DNA of 64,000 nucleotides, taken from NCBI GenBank assembly GCA_016290295.1, contig JAEETJ010000003.1, forward strand, positions 62,001 to 126,000, read 5' to 3'. Position 1 is the stretch's first letter. Each line of letters starts with the position of its first letter. The DNA comes from Bacteroidales bacterium (GTDB lineage Bacteria > Bacteroidota > Bacteroidia > Bacteroidales > WCHB1-69). Below are positions 53,948 through 62,155 of the stretch, piece by piece. A program made the translations under genes and the position numbers. Below the pieces are notes generated by a model. It saw nothing but the letters and a program-made list of their open reading frames with translations, did no database searches and was not told the DNA's origin.

Positions 53948-55084
53948 TTATTCTGGTTTCTTCCACTTTACATCATTTCCGTAAATGGAAACCAGGGCAT
54001 TGAACGGCAAGCTGTTGACAGTTTCGATGGTCTTCGGTAACTCGTCCAGGATTTTCAGAAACTGCTCCATCTTTTCGTAGCGCACATGGAAGGTAAGGCA
54101 CCGTCGGTTCTTGCACTTGACTTTCAGTTCGATACCAATACTGCTTTTCTCATTGAACCACCCTTTACCATTAGAGGAGTTCCTGCCGTCCCACTGATAC
54201 TGTACGTATTCAAGCGATAGTTTTTGCATCTTGCTCTCTATCAGGCTTTTCATTGTGTTTTTGTTGATGCTACGGAGTTTTTCCTGTTTTTGTGTGTCTT
54301 CTATAATTTTGAATACGGTTTGATAAACTTGGGGTACCATTTTCGCCAAGACTTGGCATCTCTCTATGGTCAACATTTTACTTATACCGAAAATCTGACC
54401 TTTATATTCCAAAACGGCATACAATCTGTGGTCCGTGTAGATAACCCTTATAGGACCAAAATCATGAAAATATAAATTTCGGCTTGGGTCTTTTTGGAAT
54501 GGGCATTCGTTTTTTGAAAAATAGGAGAGGATGGTGTTGTTTCCACGATACTCGTTGGGCCATGATGACATGTAATACTCGTTCAGTAGCTTCTCAACAG
54601 CAAATTGGAGAACTTCCTGTGGGTTTGTATCAGAATGTATTTGAAGTTGAATGCAATTTTTCAAGTTTTCCTCACAAATATTTTGGACTTCGGATGCGAT
54701 GTTTTGCCAGTCTTCCAAAAGTTTGGGTACTGCTTCGTTGATGGAAATGAAGGCGGACAAATGTGTGAGTTTGTTCAGCGTAAAGGTGGTTATATGGAAG
54801 AAAATGCTACCATTGTCATCGGTGAGTTCGAGTTTGCAACCCTTTTGGTTACCAAAGGTCATGCATTTCATATTGGAAAGCCTGAAGCAAATGTCTGAAT
54901 TTTGCTCGTCAGTATAATTAAAACGAATGTTTTGGTCAGTTAACTGTTGGGACAAGGGATTTCTTGTGGCCATAGTGACACTGGTCAGTTCTTTGAAAAA
55001 TTCCGAAAAAAAACGTTCTTTTGCCATATTGATATTGCTCACACTGGAATTTTTCAGTTTGTTGAGGTATTCTTTGATGTCCAT
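53948..55084 (-). CDS. Unrecognised 378-residue protein, last gene of the MoxR-VWA operon
   Basis: I recognise no domain. It is cytosolic (no signal or TM), with mixed alpha/beta content. Visible features: MDIKEYLNKLKNSSVSNINMAKERFF at the start, a central HITTFTLNKLTHLSAFISINEAVPKL, and late strands FHDFGPIRVIYTDHRLYAVLEYKG. The C-terminal part (from about 290) has KSSIGIELKVKCKNRRCLTFHVRYEK, perhaps a separate domain. I start at the ATG at 55084, 17 bases after the VWA stop; an in-frame ATG at 55141 would overlap the VWA gene. Its place as the variable last gene suggests an effector or adaptor for the MoxR-VWA pair; no catalytic motif supports that yet. Confidence 0.7.
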   Translation of the reverse strand: MDIKEYLNKLKNSSVSNINMAKERFFSEFFKELTSVTMATRNPLSQQLTDQNIRFNYTDEQNSDICFRLSNMKCMTFGNQKGCKLELTDDNGSIFFHITTFTLNKLTHLSAFISINEAVPKLLEDWQNIASEVQNICEENLKNCIQLQIHSDTNPQEVLQFAVEKLLNEYYMSSWPNEYRGNNTILSYFSKNECPFQKDPSRNLYFHDFGPIRVIYTDHRLYAVLEYKGQIFGISKMLTIERCQVLAKMVPQVYQTVFKIIEDTQKQEKLRSINKNTMKSLIESKMQKLSLEYVQYQWDGRNSSNGKGWFNEKSSIGIELKVKCKNRRCLTFHVRYEKMEQFLKILDELPKTIETVNSLPFNALVSIYGNDVKWKKPE

Positions 55085-55101
55085 GATAAATAGAAATTGA
55101 T

Positions 55102-56547
55102 TTATGATATAAATGCTGCTTTGCCGCTCTTTCGCATCCATTCGTGATGCCGTTCACAGTTCTGCTCGCTGTCGCAAATCCAAAGCACTTTGGCATGCAT
55201 GGGTTGCGGCACTTTGGGTTCGGGTGCGTAGCCGTCGGTGAAAATGATCATGCCGTCATAACGCGGGTGCTTCGCAATATAGTCGAACAGAATCTGGAAG
55301 TCGGTGCCGCCACGGCCTTCAATCTTCACCTCCTTGGGTGCTTTTTTGAGAGTGGTGAGCTCCTTCAAACCCGCGTCAAATGGCAGCACATCGATAGTCT
55401 CCACGCCGTATTTGAAAAAACGGGCTATAGCCGAGTAGAAGGTGGACAGGGCGTGCGATGACACCGAACCGCTCACATCCACGCATACCAAGATATTGGA
55501 GGCCAGCTCGTAGCGACTGCCCATCTGCTGGAAGCCGCTGCGCCGGTTAGGTCTCATTCGTGTGAGCCGCCGCCGGCTGCACAGGATGCTGGTGTGGAAA
55601 CTTCGCAGTATGGCCTTGTAGTTGAGCTTCACTTTGAGCGTGGCCACCACCATCTCTGCGAAATGTCCCGGAATGGTGCCCCACGATTGCGAGGCCTCTA
55701 ACTTTCGTATCAGCTCGTTGGTCTCTTCCTGGGCCAGCAAATCCTCCTCCCACAGTCCGCTATAATCGGCCCACTGCTGGTAGGGATTGTCGCTGTTGCC
55801 TTGTCCTTGCCCTCTGCTTTGGGTCTGGCTTCCGCCATTTCCAGTGGTTTGTTCATCATTCCCCCCATTGCCATTCGTCTGCTCTTCATTCTGATCTTGT
55901 CCGTTACTATCACCTTTCCCATTCTCTTGCTCTTCATTTTCACCTTGTCCACTGCTTTGTTCTTGACCTTGATCATTCCCTTGCTTCTTGCCTTGGGCCT
56001 GTTCTTGGTCTTGTTTTTGCTGGTCGCTGTCCTCGCTGCTTTCATTTTGGTTTTGTTCTTCATTATCATTGTCTTCGGATGGTTGGACGCCATCTGCGGG
56101 AATCCAACTATCATCCGAAGCATCACCATTGTTTCCAATCAAGTTGTTCAGTTTCAGGGCGTACCACTCAAAACTTTCCCCGTTGGGAAGTTGGAATTCG
56201 TGGGCTTTTGGGCATTCGAAATAGTGGAGCTGATAGTTCTGATCCACCACAAAATTTCCCGCTAAGGCGATGGGTTCTGGCTTACAGCATTCAGGCTGCC
56301 TCTCGTAGGGGTGCTTGAGCAGGATGTGGAAGCACTCTACCTTCAGGTACTCCTCCAACGCTTCATCGCCGAGGGGCTCGGCCAGTGTCGGGTTGTATTC
56401 GATGCACCGCTCGCCCGTGCGCATCACGCATTTCATCTGCCCGTTCTCGGCCAGCGAGTGACTGCAATACACGGCGAAGAAGGCGGGCTCGGTGAGCCAC
56501 CACCGCTCCGCAATGCGCGAAATCCGTTCTTTTACATTATAGCTCAT
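55102..56547 (-). CDS. VWA-domain protein with DUF2201-like N-terminal metallopeptidase relic
   Basis: 481 residues. N-terminal region (1-150) resembles the DUF2201 putative metallopeptidase, but the expected HExxH is VECFH (70-74), so the zinc site looks lost. Residues 152-254 are a low-complexity Gln/Asn/Gly/Glu linker. The C-terminal VWA domain carries the metal-dependent adhesion site: DVSGS (357-361), GGTDF (Thr415, Asp416) and FTDGY (Asp438). VWA proteins of this kind work with the MoxR ATPase encoded just upstream (11-base overlap). Typical roles are chaperone-like assembly or remodelling of a target. Confidence 0.88.
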   Translation of the reverse strand: MSYNVKERISRIAERWWLTEPAFFAVYCSHSLAENGQMKCVMRTGERCIEYNPTLAEPLGDEALEEYLKVECFHILLKHPYERQPECCKPEPIALAGNFVVDQNYQLHYFECPKAHEFQLPNGESFEWYALKLNNLIGNNGDASDDSWIPADGVQPSEDNDNEEQNQNESSEDSDQQKQDQEQAQGKKQGNDQGQEQSSGQGENEEQENGKGDSNGQDQNEEQTNGNGGNDEQTTGNGGSQTQSRGQGQGNSDNPYQQWADYSGLWEEDLLAQEETNELIRKLEASQSWGTIPGHFAEMVVATLKVKLNYKAILRSFHTSILCSRRRLTRMRPNRRSGFQQMGSRYELASNILVCVDVSGSVSSHALSTFYSAIARFFKYGVETIDVLPFDAGLKELTTLKKAPKEVKIEGRGGTDFQILFDYIAKHPRYDGMIIFTDGYAPEPKVPQPMHAKVLWICDSEQNCERHHEWMRKSGKAAFIS

Positions 56548-57607
56548 GTACGAAGGTTCTGATTTGGTTATACAAGTCGATGTTTTTGGTCATCACTTGG
56601 ACAATGGCCTTGGGATAATTTCCTGATTCAAAAACAGATACTAAGTGTGCGAAGGCCTCTTTGCTCTTCTTTCCCCGCAGCATTCGCCAATATTGGTCGA
56701 AGTTGGCCACGATGGTGGCTTCCTGTTCGGCATCCCACTCCTGCGTGTCGAGAAAGCGGAACACATCATCGTTGAGCAGCGAAAGTTCGTGCAGTTTGTA
56801 GCGGGCGAGGCGCGGTTGGCAGCCCTCGTAGTTGAGCAGTATTTCTTTGGCGGACAGCTGGTTGAACGATTGCAGAAACTGGTAAAAAGCGGCAGTGGCC
56901 GGTGCGCCCACAATGCCAGTACACAGAATTTTCAAATCTTCCATGTCGCTTCGTCCTTTGATGCAGTCCGACAGTTTCTTCCATGCCCGTCGGTCGGGAG
57001 TTTTGGTAAGTCTAGTGGCCTCGTCGCCGGAGTATTTGCCGTCGAGCATGTCGGTATGGCTTTGTATGAATTGCACCACACGCTCGTCAAGATGGTTTAG
57101 ACTGGCCCAGCGGATCCATTCCTGTACTGAAGGACGAAACTCGTAGATATTGAAACGCGACACAAGTGCGGGATCAAGGTCAGTGAGTTGGTACTCATCG
57201 CCATCATTCACGGCCGAGATCACGCGGCTGCCTTCGGGCAGGGCATGACCTGCGAGAGTGCGGTTGAGGGCCAATTCCATGATGGTCTGCAGGATTTCGG
57301 GGCGGGCGCGGTTCAACTCGTCCAGAAACAGCACCACAGGTTTCCCATCCACGGGGAACCAGTAGGGCGGCATAAACTCGGTGATTCCTGTTTCTTCGTT
57401 CTGGCGAGGAAGCCCGATAAGGTCGCCTGGGTCGCTCATCTGTCCGAGGAAGAGCGCCACCACGGGGATGCCTTTGTCGGCGAAATAGTGGGTGAGGATT
57501 TCCGATTTGCCGATACCATGTTTGCCCACGAGCATGATGTTCTGGCTGGAGGGCATCACGCTTAAAATATTCTCTAATTGTTTGATGTTGATTTTGCTGA
57601 GATTCAT
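56537..57607 (-). CDS. MoxR-type AAA+ ATPase
   Basis: A 356-residue AAA+ protein with Walker A GKHGIGKS (28-35, with the unusual KHGIGKS form), Walker B VVLFLDELNRA (91-101), sensor-1 Asn in SAVNDGDEYQ (N134) and a likely arginine finger at DPALVSRF (R151). A helical lid domain follows from about residue 200. It is in the AAA_5 subgroup, usually paired with VWA proteins. It overlaps the VWA gene by 11 bases and lies 1 base after the metallopeptidase gene, so the three are co-translated. The energy source of the system is very likely this protein. Confidence 0.93.
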   Translation of the reverse strand: MNLSKINIKQLENILSVMPSSQNIMLVGKHGIGKSEILTHYFADKGIPVVALFLGQMSDPGDLIGLPRQNEETGITEFMPPYWFPVDGKPVVLFLDELNRARPEILQTIMELALNRTLAGHALPEGSRVISAVNDGDEYQLTDLDPALVSRFNIYEFRPSVQEWIRWASLNHLDERVVQFIQSHTDMLDGKYSGDEATRLTKTPDRRAWKKLSDCIKGRSDMEDLKILCTGIVGAPATAAFYQFLQSFNQLSAKEILLNYEGCQPRLARYKLHELSLLNDDVFRFLDTQEWDAEQEATIVANFDQYWRMLRGKKSKEAFAHLVSVFESGNYPKAIVQVMTKNIDLYNQIRTFVHEL

Positions 57608-57608
57608 C

Positions 57609-57980
57609 TTATTGTATGTTAATGGTTTCTATCAAATTCTCCAGATTCTGCAACTTTTTCTCCAAGTATGCACCATTCCGCTTTTGATGCAGCGGGTCCA
57701 GTTCGTCGAGAGTGTTGTAGAATTCGCGGCTGTGGTTGTGATGAATCAGGTGGCATAGTTCGTGGAAAATCACATGGCGGATGCTATCAGTGGATATGTC
57801 GCCCAACAATACATTGAATGTGATTTGTCCTGAAGCAGAGGTTCTTCCGCCGATATGCGGCGCAAGCTTCTTCACTTCCACGCTGGGATAAGGAACGGTT
57901 GGATGTCGAGCCGAAAAAATCGGCCAGCAATAGCTGAATTCGTTCAGGATTCTTCCTTTAGGGTTGTTGTTTCGCGGCAT
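57609..57980 (-). CDS. Small zinc metallopeptidase (YgjP/WLM, DUF45-like)
   Basis: 123 residues. HELCHLIHHNHSREFYNTLDEL contains the zinc motif HELCH (73-77) and a third histidine (H83) with the family's N-H-S-x-x-F/Y pattern. It is shorter than E. coli YgjP and carries little outside the catalytic core. It is the first gene of the MoxR-VWA operon, with a promoter about 27 bases upstream. An active protease here, alongside a VWA protein that seems to have lost its own zinc site, is a suggestive pairing. Confidence 0.87.
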   Translation of the reverse strand: MPRNNNPKGRILNEFSYCWPIFSARHPTVPYPSVEVKKLAPHIGGRTSASGQITFNVLLGDISTDSIRHVIFHELCHLIHHNHSREFYNTLDELDPLHQKRNGAYLEKKLQNLENLIETINIQ

Positions 57981-58006
57981 ACTCCATTTGGTTTTGAATG
58001 ATGCTG

Positions 58007-58041
58007 CAAAAATAGCACGCAGGTGTGCAAGAATATGGCAC
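58007..58041 (-). promoter_or_regulatory. GTGCCA-N21-TATTTTTG promoter module, copy at the metallopeptidase-MoxR-VWA operon
   Basis: On the - strand GTGCCA (58041-58036), 21 bases, TATTTTTG (58014-58007). The upstream half forms GTGC-N10-GCAC. It aligns without gaps over 35 bases with the copy at 63663-63697, 6 differences. No TTG at the usual 19-base distance. Confidence 0.65.
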
Positions 58042-58042
58042 C

Positions 58043-58071
58043 GTAGGGCTGCCGCATTGCGACAACCCTAC
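58043..58071 (-). repeat. REP-like palindromic element, copy 3
   Basis: On the - strand GTAGGGTTGTCG, 5-base loop, CGGCAGCCCTAC: the same family as 1872-1897 and 16682-16707, here with both GTAGGG arms complete so that the stem is 12 bases long. It lies directly upstream of the operon promoter. Confidence 0.75.
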
Positions 58072-58099
58072 ACGTTAGGAAAGAAGAAAAAGGATTAAG

Positions 58100-58129
58100 G
58101 TTTTCACCCCGTCAAAACCGCGAGGTGAT
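58100..58129. other. Possible pseudoknot-forming sequence downstream of the PLD gene
   Basis: GGTTTT (58100-58105) can pair with AAAACC (58115-58120), while TCACC (58105-58109) can pair with GGTGA (58125-58129): interlocking stems of an H-type pseudoknot. Short and may be chance; it lies just past the stop of the PLD gene. Confidence 0.3.
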
Positions 58130-58145
58130 TATAAAGGGTTGATTG

Positions 58146-58661
58146 TCAAACTATCGGATCTGGACAAACGCTTTTCCTCTGGCACTTCCCGCACTCGCTT
58201 CCGCGCCACACTTTGTCGAATTCCTCAATGGTGGCGGCCACGATGGAAGGTTCATCGGTGAGGATTCCCGCCTCGAAGTTGCGGCGGTGAGGCGACTTCA
58301 TTCCCATTCCCGCGCCCGTGAGGTTCGCGCTGCCCACGTAACAGACCGTTTGGTCGATAACGATGATCTTGAAGTGCACCCTCGGACACATCACTCGTTC
58401 CAGCATCTTGGCCAATCGCGGGTAACGGTCGAAGTCGGCACGGAAGTTCGGTCCCGGCTCCTTCGCGTGGATGAGCCGCACCTCCACGCCCTTTCCCAGC
58501 AGCTCCGCCAGCACCCCGAGGAACGGCTTCTCGGTTTTCCCCTGCAGCACATACAGGTCTTTGATGTCGGCGGTACCGATCCACAGCGAGCGCTTGGCCT
58601 TCATCGCGAGGTCAAGGACGGTGGTGTAGTGGGAGGAGTCGGTGATGAGGGTGGTGGGCAT
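58146..58661 (-). CDS. PLD-family (HKD) protein, single motif
   Basis: 171 residues with one HxKx4D motif, HFKIIVID (H96, K98, D103), plus N113 in SANLTGAG and E130, the typical single-domain nuclease-type PLD that works as a dimer (Nuc-like). The extreme C-terminus has a Cys cluster (GSECGKCQRKSVC) that may bind metal. G+C content is clearly higher than in the neighbouring McrBC genes, which suggests a separate origin. No own TAnnTTTG promoter is clear. Likely a DNA/RNA nuclease or phosphodiesterase; substrate unknown. Confidence 0.85.
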   Translation of the reverse strand: MPTTLITDSSHYTTVLDLAMKAKRSLWIGTADIKDLYVLQGKTEKPFLGVLAELLGKGVEVRLIHAKEPGPNFRADFDRYPRLAKMLERVMCPRVHFKIIVIDQTVCYVGSANLTGAGMGMKSPHRRNFEAGILTDEPSIVAATIEEFDKVWRGSECGKCQRKSVCPDPIV

Positions 58662-58767
58662 GGTTTTTCAGTTAAAAAGTTGAGAATTGTAAAGCCAAAT
58701 TGCATTCGTTTGCAATGATGCATGTTTTTCGCTTGAGACCTCAGTCCATATAACCGCAGAACTTACA

Positions 58768-60054
58768 TTATATTATTGTTGGCAATTGAATGCAAAGCCT
58801 ATAGAAATACAGTAGGTTATCATCTTGCGTACACTGCTCTAAAATCGTCTTTTTTTCATCTATGCAAAAAGATCCTGAGGCCTCTGTTTTTTCTTTTGGA
58901 TAGATAATGACACATGGTATTACAGGGATGGAATCTGGTGCTGAAACAAAATCATACCGTAGTTTTTTTAGTAGTTTTGCATCTCTACAATATCCACTCA
59001 ACTGACGAATTATGTAGGTATCTAACTGATTTGAGTTGTTATCAAACCGAGGAATGTATTTTGTATCAAGAATGATTTTTTCAGAGTCAGAACAGAATAT
59101 AAAGTCAGGTTTCCCAGTAACTCCACTTTCCTGGTACATCACAGAATTTCCATATGCTTTACGTAAAAGACCATAGACATATAATTCATAAAGAATAGAC
59201 ATGTCAATCCAAAATGGAGGTGTTTTATCAAGAATTGTGCTGTTTCTATGGATGCTTGAATCTGTTCTTTTGAGAATTATTTTGGCCAATCTTACAGCTT
59301 CGTTGTATTCAGGATACAGTTTGTTGGTTTTGACATGGCGAACCTCCCAGTGTTCCACTTGATCTGAAACATGCTCAAAGGCGGATAGGCATTTGACGTA
59401 CTTTGACTGAATTTCATCAAATTTTTGGTGATTTGACATATAGAGAAGCAAGTCCTTTGACAGCAAAAGGGCTTTTTTTATAAGCCTGTTTTCAAAATTA
59501 TCTAAAGTGAATTCATCAAATGTGCAATAAAACCTATCAAAACGTTTGAAAACAGTATTTTTTCGTTCGTTCAAGAGAGGATTAATTCTACTCTTGACTT
59601 TCTTCAGATTCTCGGTTCTGGACATATAATCCTTTTTTAGCCCCATTGAGACAATTTTTTCCACAATAGTCAAGAAATGAATTTCAATGAGAGGATTCAA
59701 GACTGTACTTAGTGATTTTGCATTTATTAATGGTTTATCCAACTCAATGTCATATATGGTAGACAACCTACCCAGTTCGATACCGGAATCAAAGCATTGG
59801 AGGAACATCGAAACGAAATCAATGTTCTCCAATCCTTGCTTTGTTGTCACTATCAGAGCATTTTCTTTGTCAATCCACTCTGTACCAATTCTATAGTAGG
59901 CTTTGTATGCCCAATTATCATTTTCATTTAATGGCTCAGTCCATTTAAATAGCTTTTTGCCAACAAAAGAATCATTCCATTTTTGTGGATCAAATTCTTG
60001 TGGCAGCGTTTCATGCTCCTTGATGTATTTGGGATCCATATGAATTGTTGACAA
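58768..60054 (-). CDS. McrC-family nuclease partner of McrB
   Basis: 428 residues with the McrC layout: an N-terminal beta-rich region, helical middle, and a C-terminal PD-(D/E)xK nuclease with GKPDFIF (D317), IILDTKY (D330, K332) and an upstream Glu in LYELYV (E290). In McrBC systems McrC cuts DNA after McrB, recognising modified sites, translocates. It starts 2 bases after the McrB stop, so the two are a pair. Methylation specificity is set by McrB's N-terminus and is unknown here. Confidence 0.88.
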   Translation of the reverse strand: MSTIHMDPKYIKEHETLPQEFDPQKWNDSFVGKKLFKWTEPLNENDNWAYKAYYRIGTEWIDKENALIVTTKQGLENIDFVSMFLQCFDSGIELGRLSTIYDIELDKPLINAKSLSTVLNPLIEIHFLTIVEKIVSMGLKKDYMSRTENLKKVKSRINPLLNERKNTVFKRFDRFYCTFDEFTLDNFENRLIKKALLLSKDLLLYMSNHQKFDEIQSKYVKCLSAFEHVSDQVEHWEVRHVKTNKLYPEYNEAVRLAKIILKRTDSSIHRNSTILDKTPPFWIDMSILYELYVYGLLRKAYGNSVMYQESGVTGKPDFIFCSDSEKIILDTKYIPRFDNNSNQLDTYIIRQLSGYCRDAKLLKKLRYDFVSAPDSIPVIPCVIIYPKEKTEASGSFCIDEKKTILEQCTQDDNLLYFYRLCIQLPTII

Positions 60055-60056
60055 AA

Positions 60057-62015
60057 TTATTCTATAAAATTCTTGATGAATTTTTTGGTTTCATCACTAT
60101 TTCTGATAATCCCGTCTTTCATATATTCCTTAAGGAGAGGCAGTACTTCATATTTGAGTTTTATCTTTAAATCGGGTATTGATTCAGCCAAGAAATAACT
60201 GTGACCGACCATCAGGTCATCAATTTCATAATCAGTTACTTTATTGTTGCTGATAAATTGGTGTACATCTTTGAATTTTTGTTTAGCAAGGTCTCGAGTC
60301 GGAATGTTTTTGATTTCATCGAGGACTTCTTCCCTGGATGGAAGAGTGATGAATGCAAAACGACGGCGTAGAGCATAATCAATAGTGCCAGTACTCCTAT
60401 CAGTGGTGTTCATCGTTCCAATGAAATAAACATTGGCAGGAACTCCGAATTCGTCCTTCGAATAAGGGAGAATGACGGATAAATGATGATTGTTTTCTGC
60501 ATTACTTCTAATACGTTTATCGGCTTCAATCAATGTTATGAGTTCGCCAAATATTTTGGAGATGTTTCCTCTGTTAATTTCATCAATAATAATGACTTTG
60601 GGCTCGTCAGGGCTTGTATGGATGGCTTCTTTCAAAATACCACGCTCAACGTCGTAAACTATTCCACCACCTTCCAACTTTGGTTTTATGCCCTCAATAA
60701 AATCTTCATAGTCCATGGACTGATGGAATGTGGTAAAGAAAATCTGTTTCTTTAACAAACTATCATAGTCAGTCATGATTTCAGCATGAGTTTTTCCACT
60801 TGTTTCATAACCCAGTATTGATAGGGCAATGGCAGCTGTGTGGTAGGTCTTACCGGTTCCGGGGGCGCCCTGTAAAATTATATTCTTTTTTTTCTTAAGT
60901 ATACCGGTGATCTCTGCAATAAAATTGTCCATTTTAATTGATGTTTGATTTTTAATACGTGAATATGCAACAACATTATTTTGTCTAATTGGAGAAGCTT
61001 GATATGGCACGAAACAATTGATGTCTATAGGCTCTGCTAATTTTTCAAATTTATCAACCAATAGAATAACTTTAACTTTGTCTTCATAGTCAGTGAACTT
61101 CTCACACAATCCAAACGGTGATTTGTCTTTCCAATCATAGAGTTTGTTTTCATAAGATTCTTCTGATGTCGCCATATCAATGATACGGGCTCTGTAATTC
61201 GCCTTATTCCCAGATGCAAAATAGAACCAGAAATATCCTTCTTCTTCGAGGAGTTTTTCAAGCTCAGGATACACCCTATGACTGTTTACAAAATTCTTAT
61301 TCCAATAAAAACAGGAGTAGTTTTCTTTAATTCTATCTTGTTTCCAATTTTCATTACCATCATATACATAAACACCCTTTATAGGCAGATTTTCTTTCCA
61401 GTCATCTTTCATTTCATAAATGATTTTCGAATATAGTTTAGTTTTGTTTGTGTCATTTGAGAATTCAAATCCACACTTGGCATCAAAAAAACTGAACAAC
61501 ACCTCGTCAAACCTTTCCTTTTGATATTCATTCTCTCCAATAAAAAAACGATATATCAGTTTCCTATGTTTTTCACTAATGATTGGGAAACGTTGTTCTG
61601 GATTTTCAATGTAGAGTATGACATTTTTTATTGCATCTGTTACTTCTTCTGGATTCCTTTTATACTTTAGCAGTTGAATTGCCCATGCATTTTGCCTGAT
61701 TCCACATTTAGCCAAAACCCGCTTATCAGAATATTCGTTTAAGTGTTCCTTGTCATTGGCGTTCTCATCACAATATGCTACGATTTTAAAAATCAGATCT
61801 TTGATCTTTTTCACTTTTTCATCGGTTTTTGCCCTCTCAAGGAAATCAGAATAACTCATTCTGATAAGCTCTTCACGTATTCCATCTTCTATTTCAATGT
61901 TTTTCCATTGTTCCCATAAGTCAACAAGGTTGTCAAACGCAAATTCTTGCATGGTTAGCAGTTCGTTATCTGCAACACTTTTAATCACTGAATTTAATTT
62001 GTCTTCGTTATACAT
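60057..62015 (-). CDS. McrB-like AAA+ GTPase with unusual N-terminal region
   Basis: 652 residues. The C-terminal AAA+ domain has Walker A GAPGTGKT (383-390), Walker B VIIIDEINRG (474-483), the McrB signature MNTTDRS (535-541) that marks GTP use, and DYALRRRF as arginine finger. Residues 1-370 are not the E. coli McrB DNA-binding domain; the segment GYFWFYFASGNKANYRARIID (260-280) could belong to an EVE/PUA-like modified-base reader, but I cannot confirm it. Transcribed leftward with McrC; an isolated TAnnTTTG element lies 118 bases upstream. Confidence 0.88.
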   Translation of the reverse strand: MYNEDKLNSVIKSVADNELLTMQEFAFDNLVDLWEQWKNIEIEDGIREELIRMSYSDFLERAKTDEKVKKIKDLIFKIVAYCDENANDKEHLNEYSDKRVLAKCGIRQNAWAIQLLKYKRNPEEVTDAIKNVILYIENPEQRFPIISEKHRKLIYRFFIGENEYQKERFDEVLFSFFDAKCGFEFSNDTNKTKLYSKIIYEMKDDWKENLPIKGVYVYDGNENWKQDRIKENYSCFYWNKNFVNSHRVYPELEKLLEEEGYFWFYFASGNKANYRARIIDMATSEESYENKLYDWKDKSPFGLCEKFTDYEDKVKVILLVDKFEKLAEPIDINCFVPYQASPIRQNNVVAYSRIKNQTSIKMDNFIAEITGILKKKKNIILQGAPGTGKTYHTAAIALSILGYETSGKTHAEIMTDYDSLLKKQIFFTTFHQSMDYEDFIEGIKPKLEGGGIVYDVERGILKEAIHTSPDEPKVIIIDEINRGNISKIFGELITLIEADKRIRSNAENNHHLSVILPYSKDEFGVPANVYFIGTMNTTDRSTGTIDYALRRRFAFITLPSREEVLDEIKNIPTRDLAKQKFKDVHQFISNNKVTDYEIDDLMVGHSYFLAESIPDLKIKLKYEVLPLLKEYMKDGIIRNSDETKKFIKNFIE

Positions 62016-62132
62016 ATTAAAATGGATGGGTTGGTTAGTTTAAGTTAGGGGACTTCTATTTTAACTCTTTTTTCGTTACACCTCCATACTCTGCCGAAAT
62101 CCCTTAAAACAAAGGGTGAAGATATGACCGCG

Positions 62133-62140
62133 CAAAATTA
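62133..62140 (-). promoter_or_regulatory. Promoter -7 element for McrB-McrC
   Basis: TAATTTTG on the - strand, giving a leader of about 110 bases. No -33 element; the GTGCCA module of the neighbouring promoters is absent here. Confidence 0.45.
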
Positions 62141-62155
62141 CAATAAATTCTAATC

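Noticed and set aside
55801..56265. Hydrophobic open frame opposite the VWA linker
   Set aside because: Mirror of the Gln/Gly/Asn linker; not a membrane protein.
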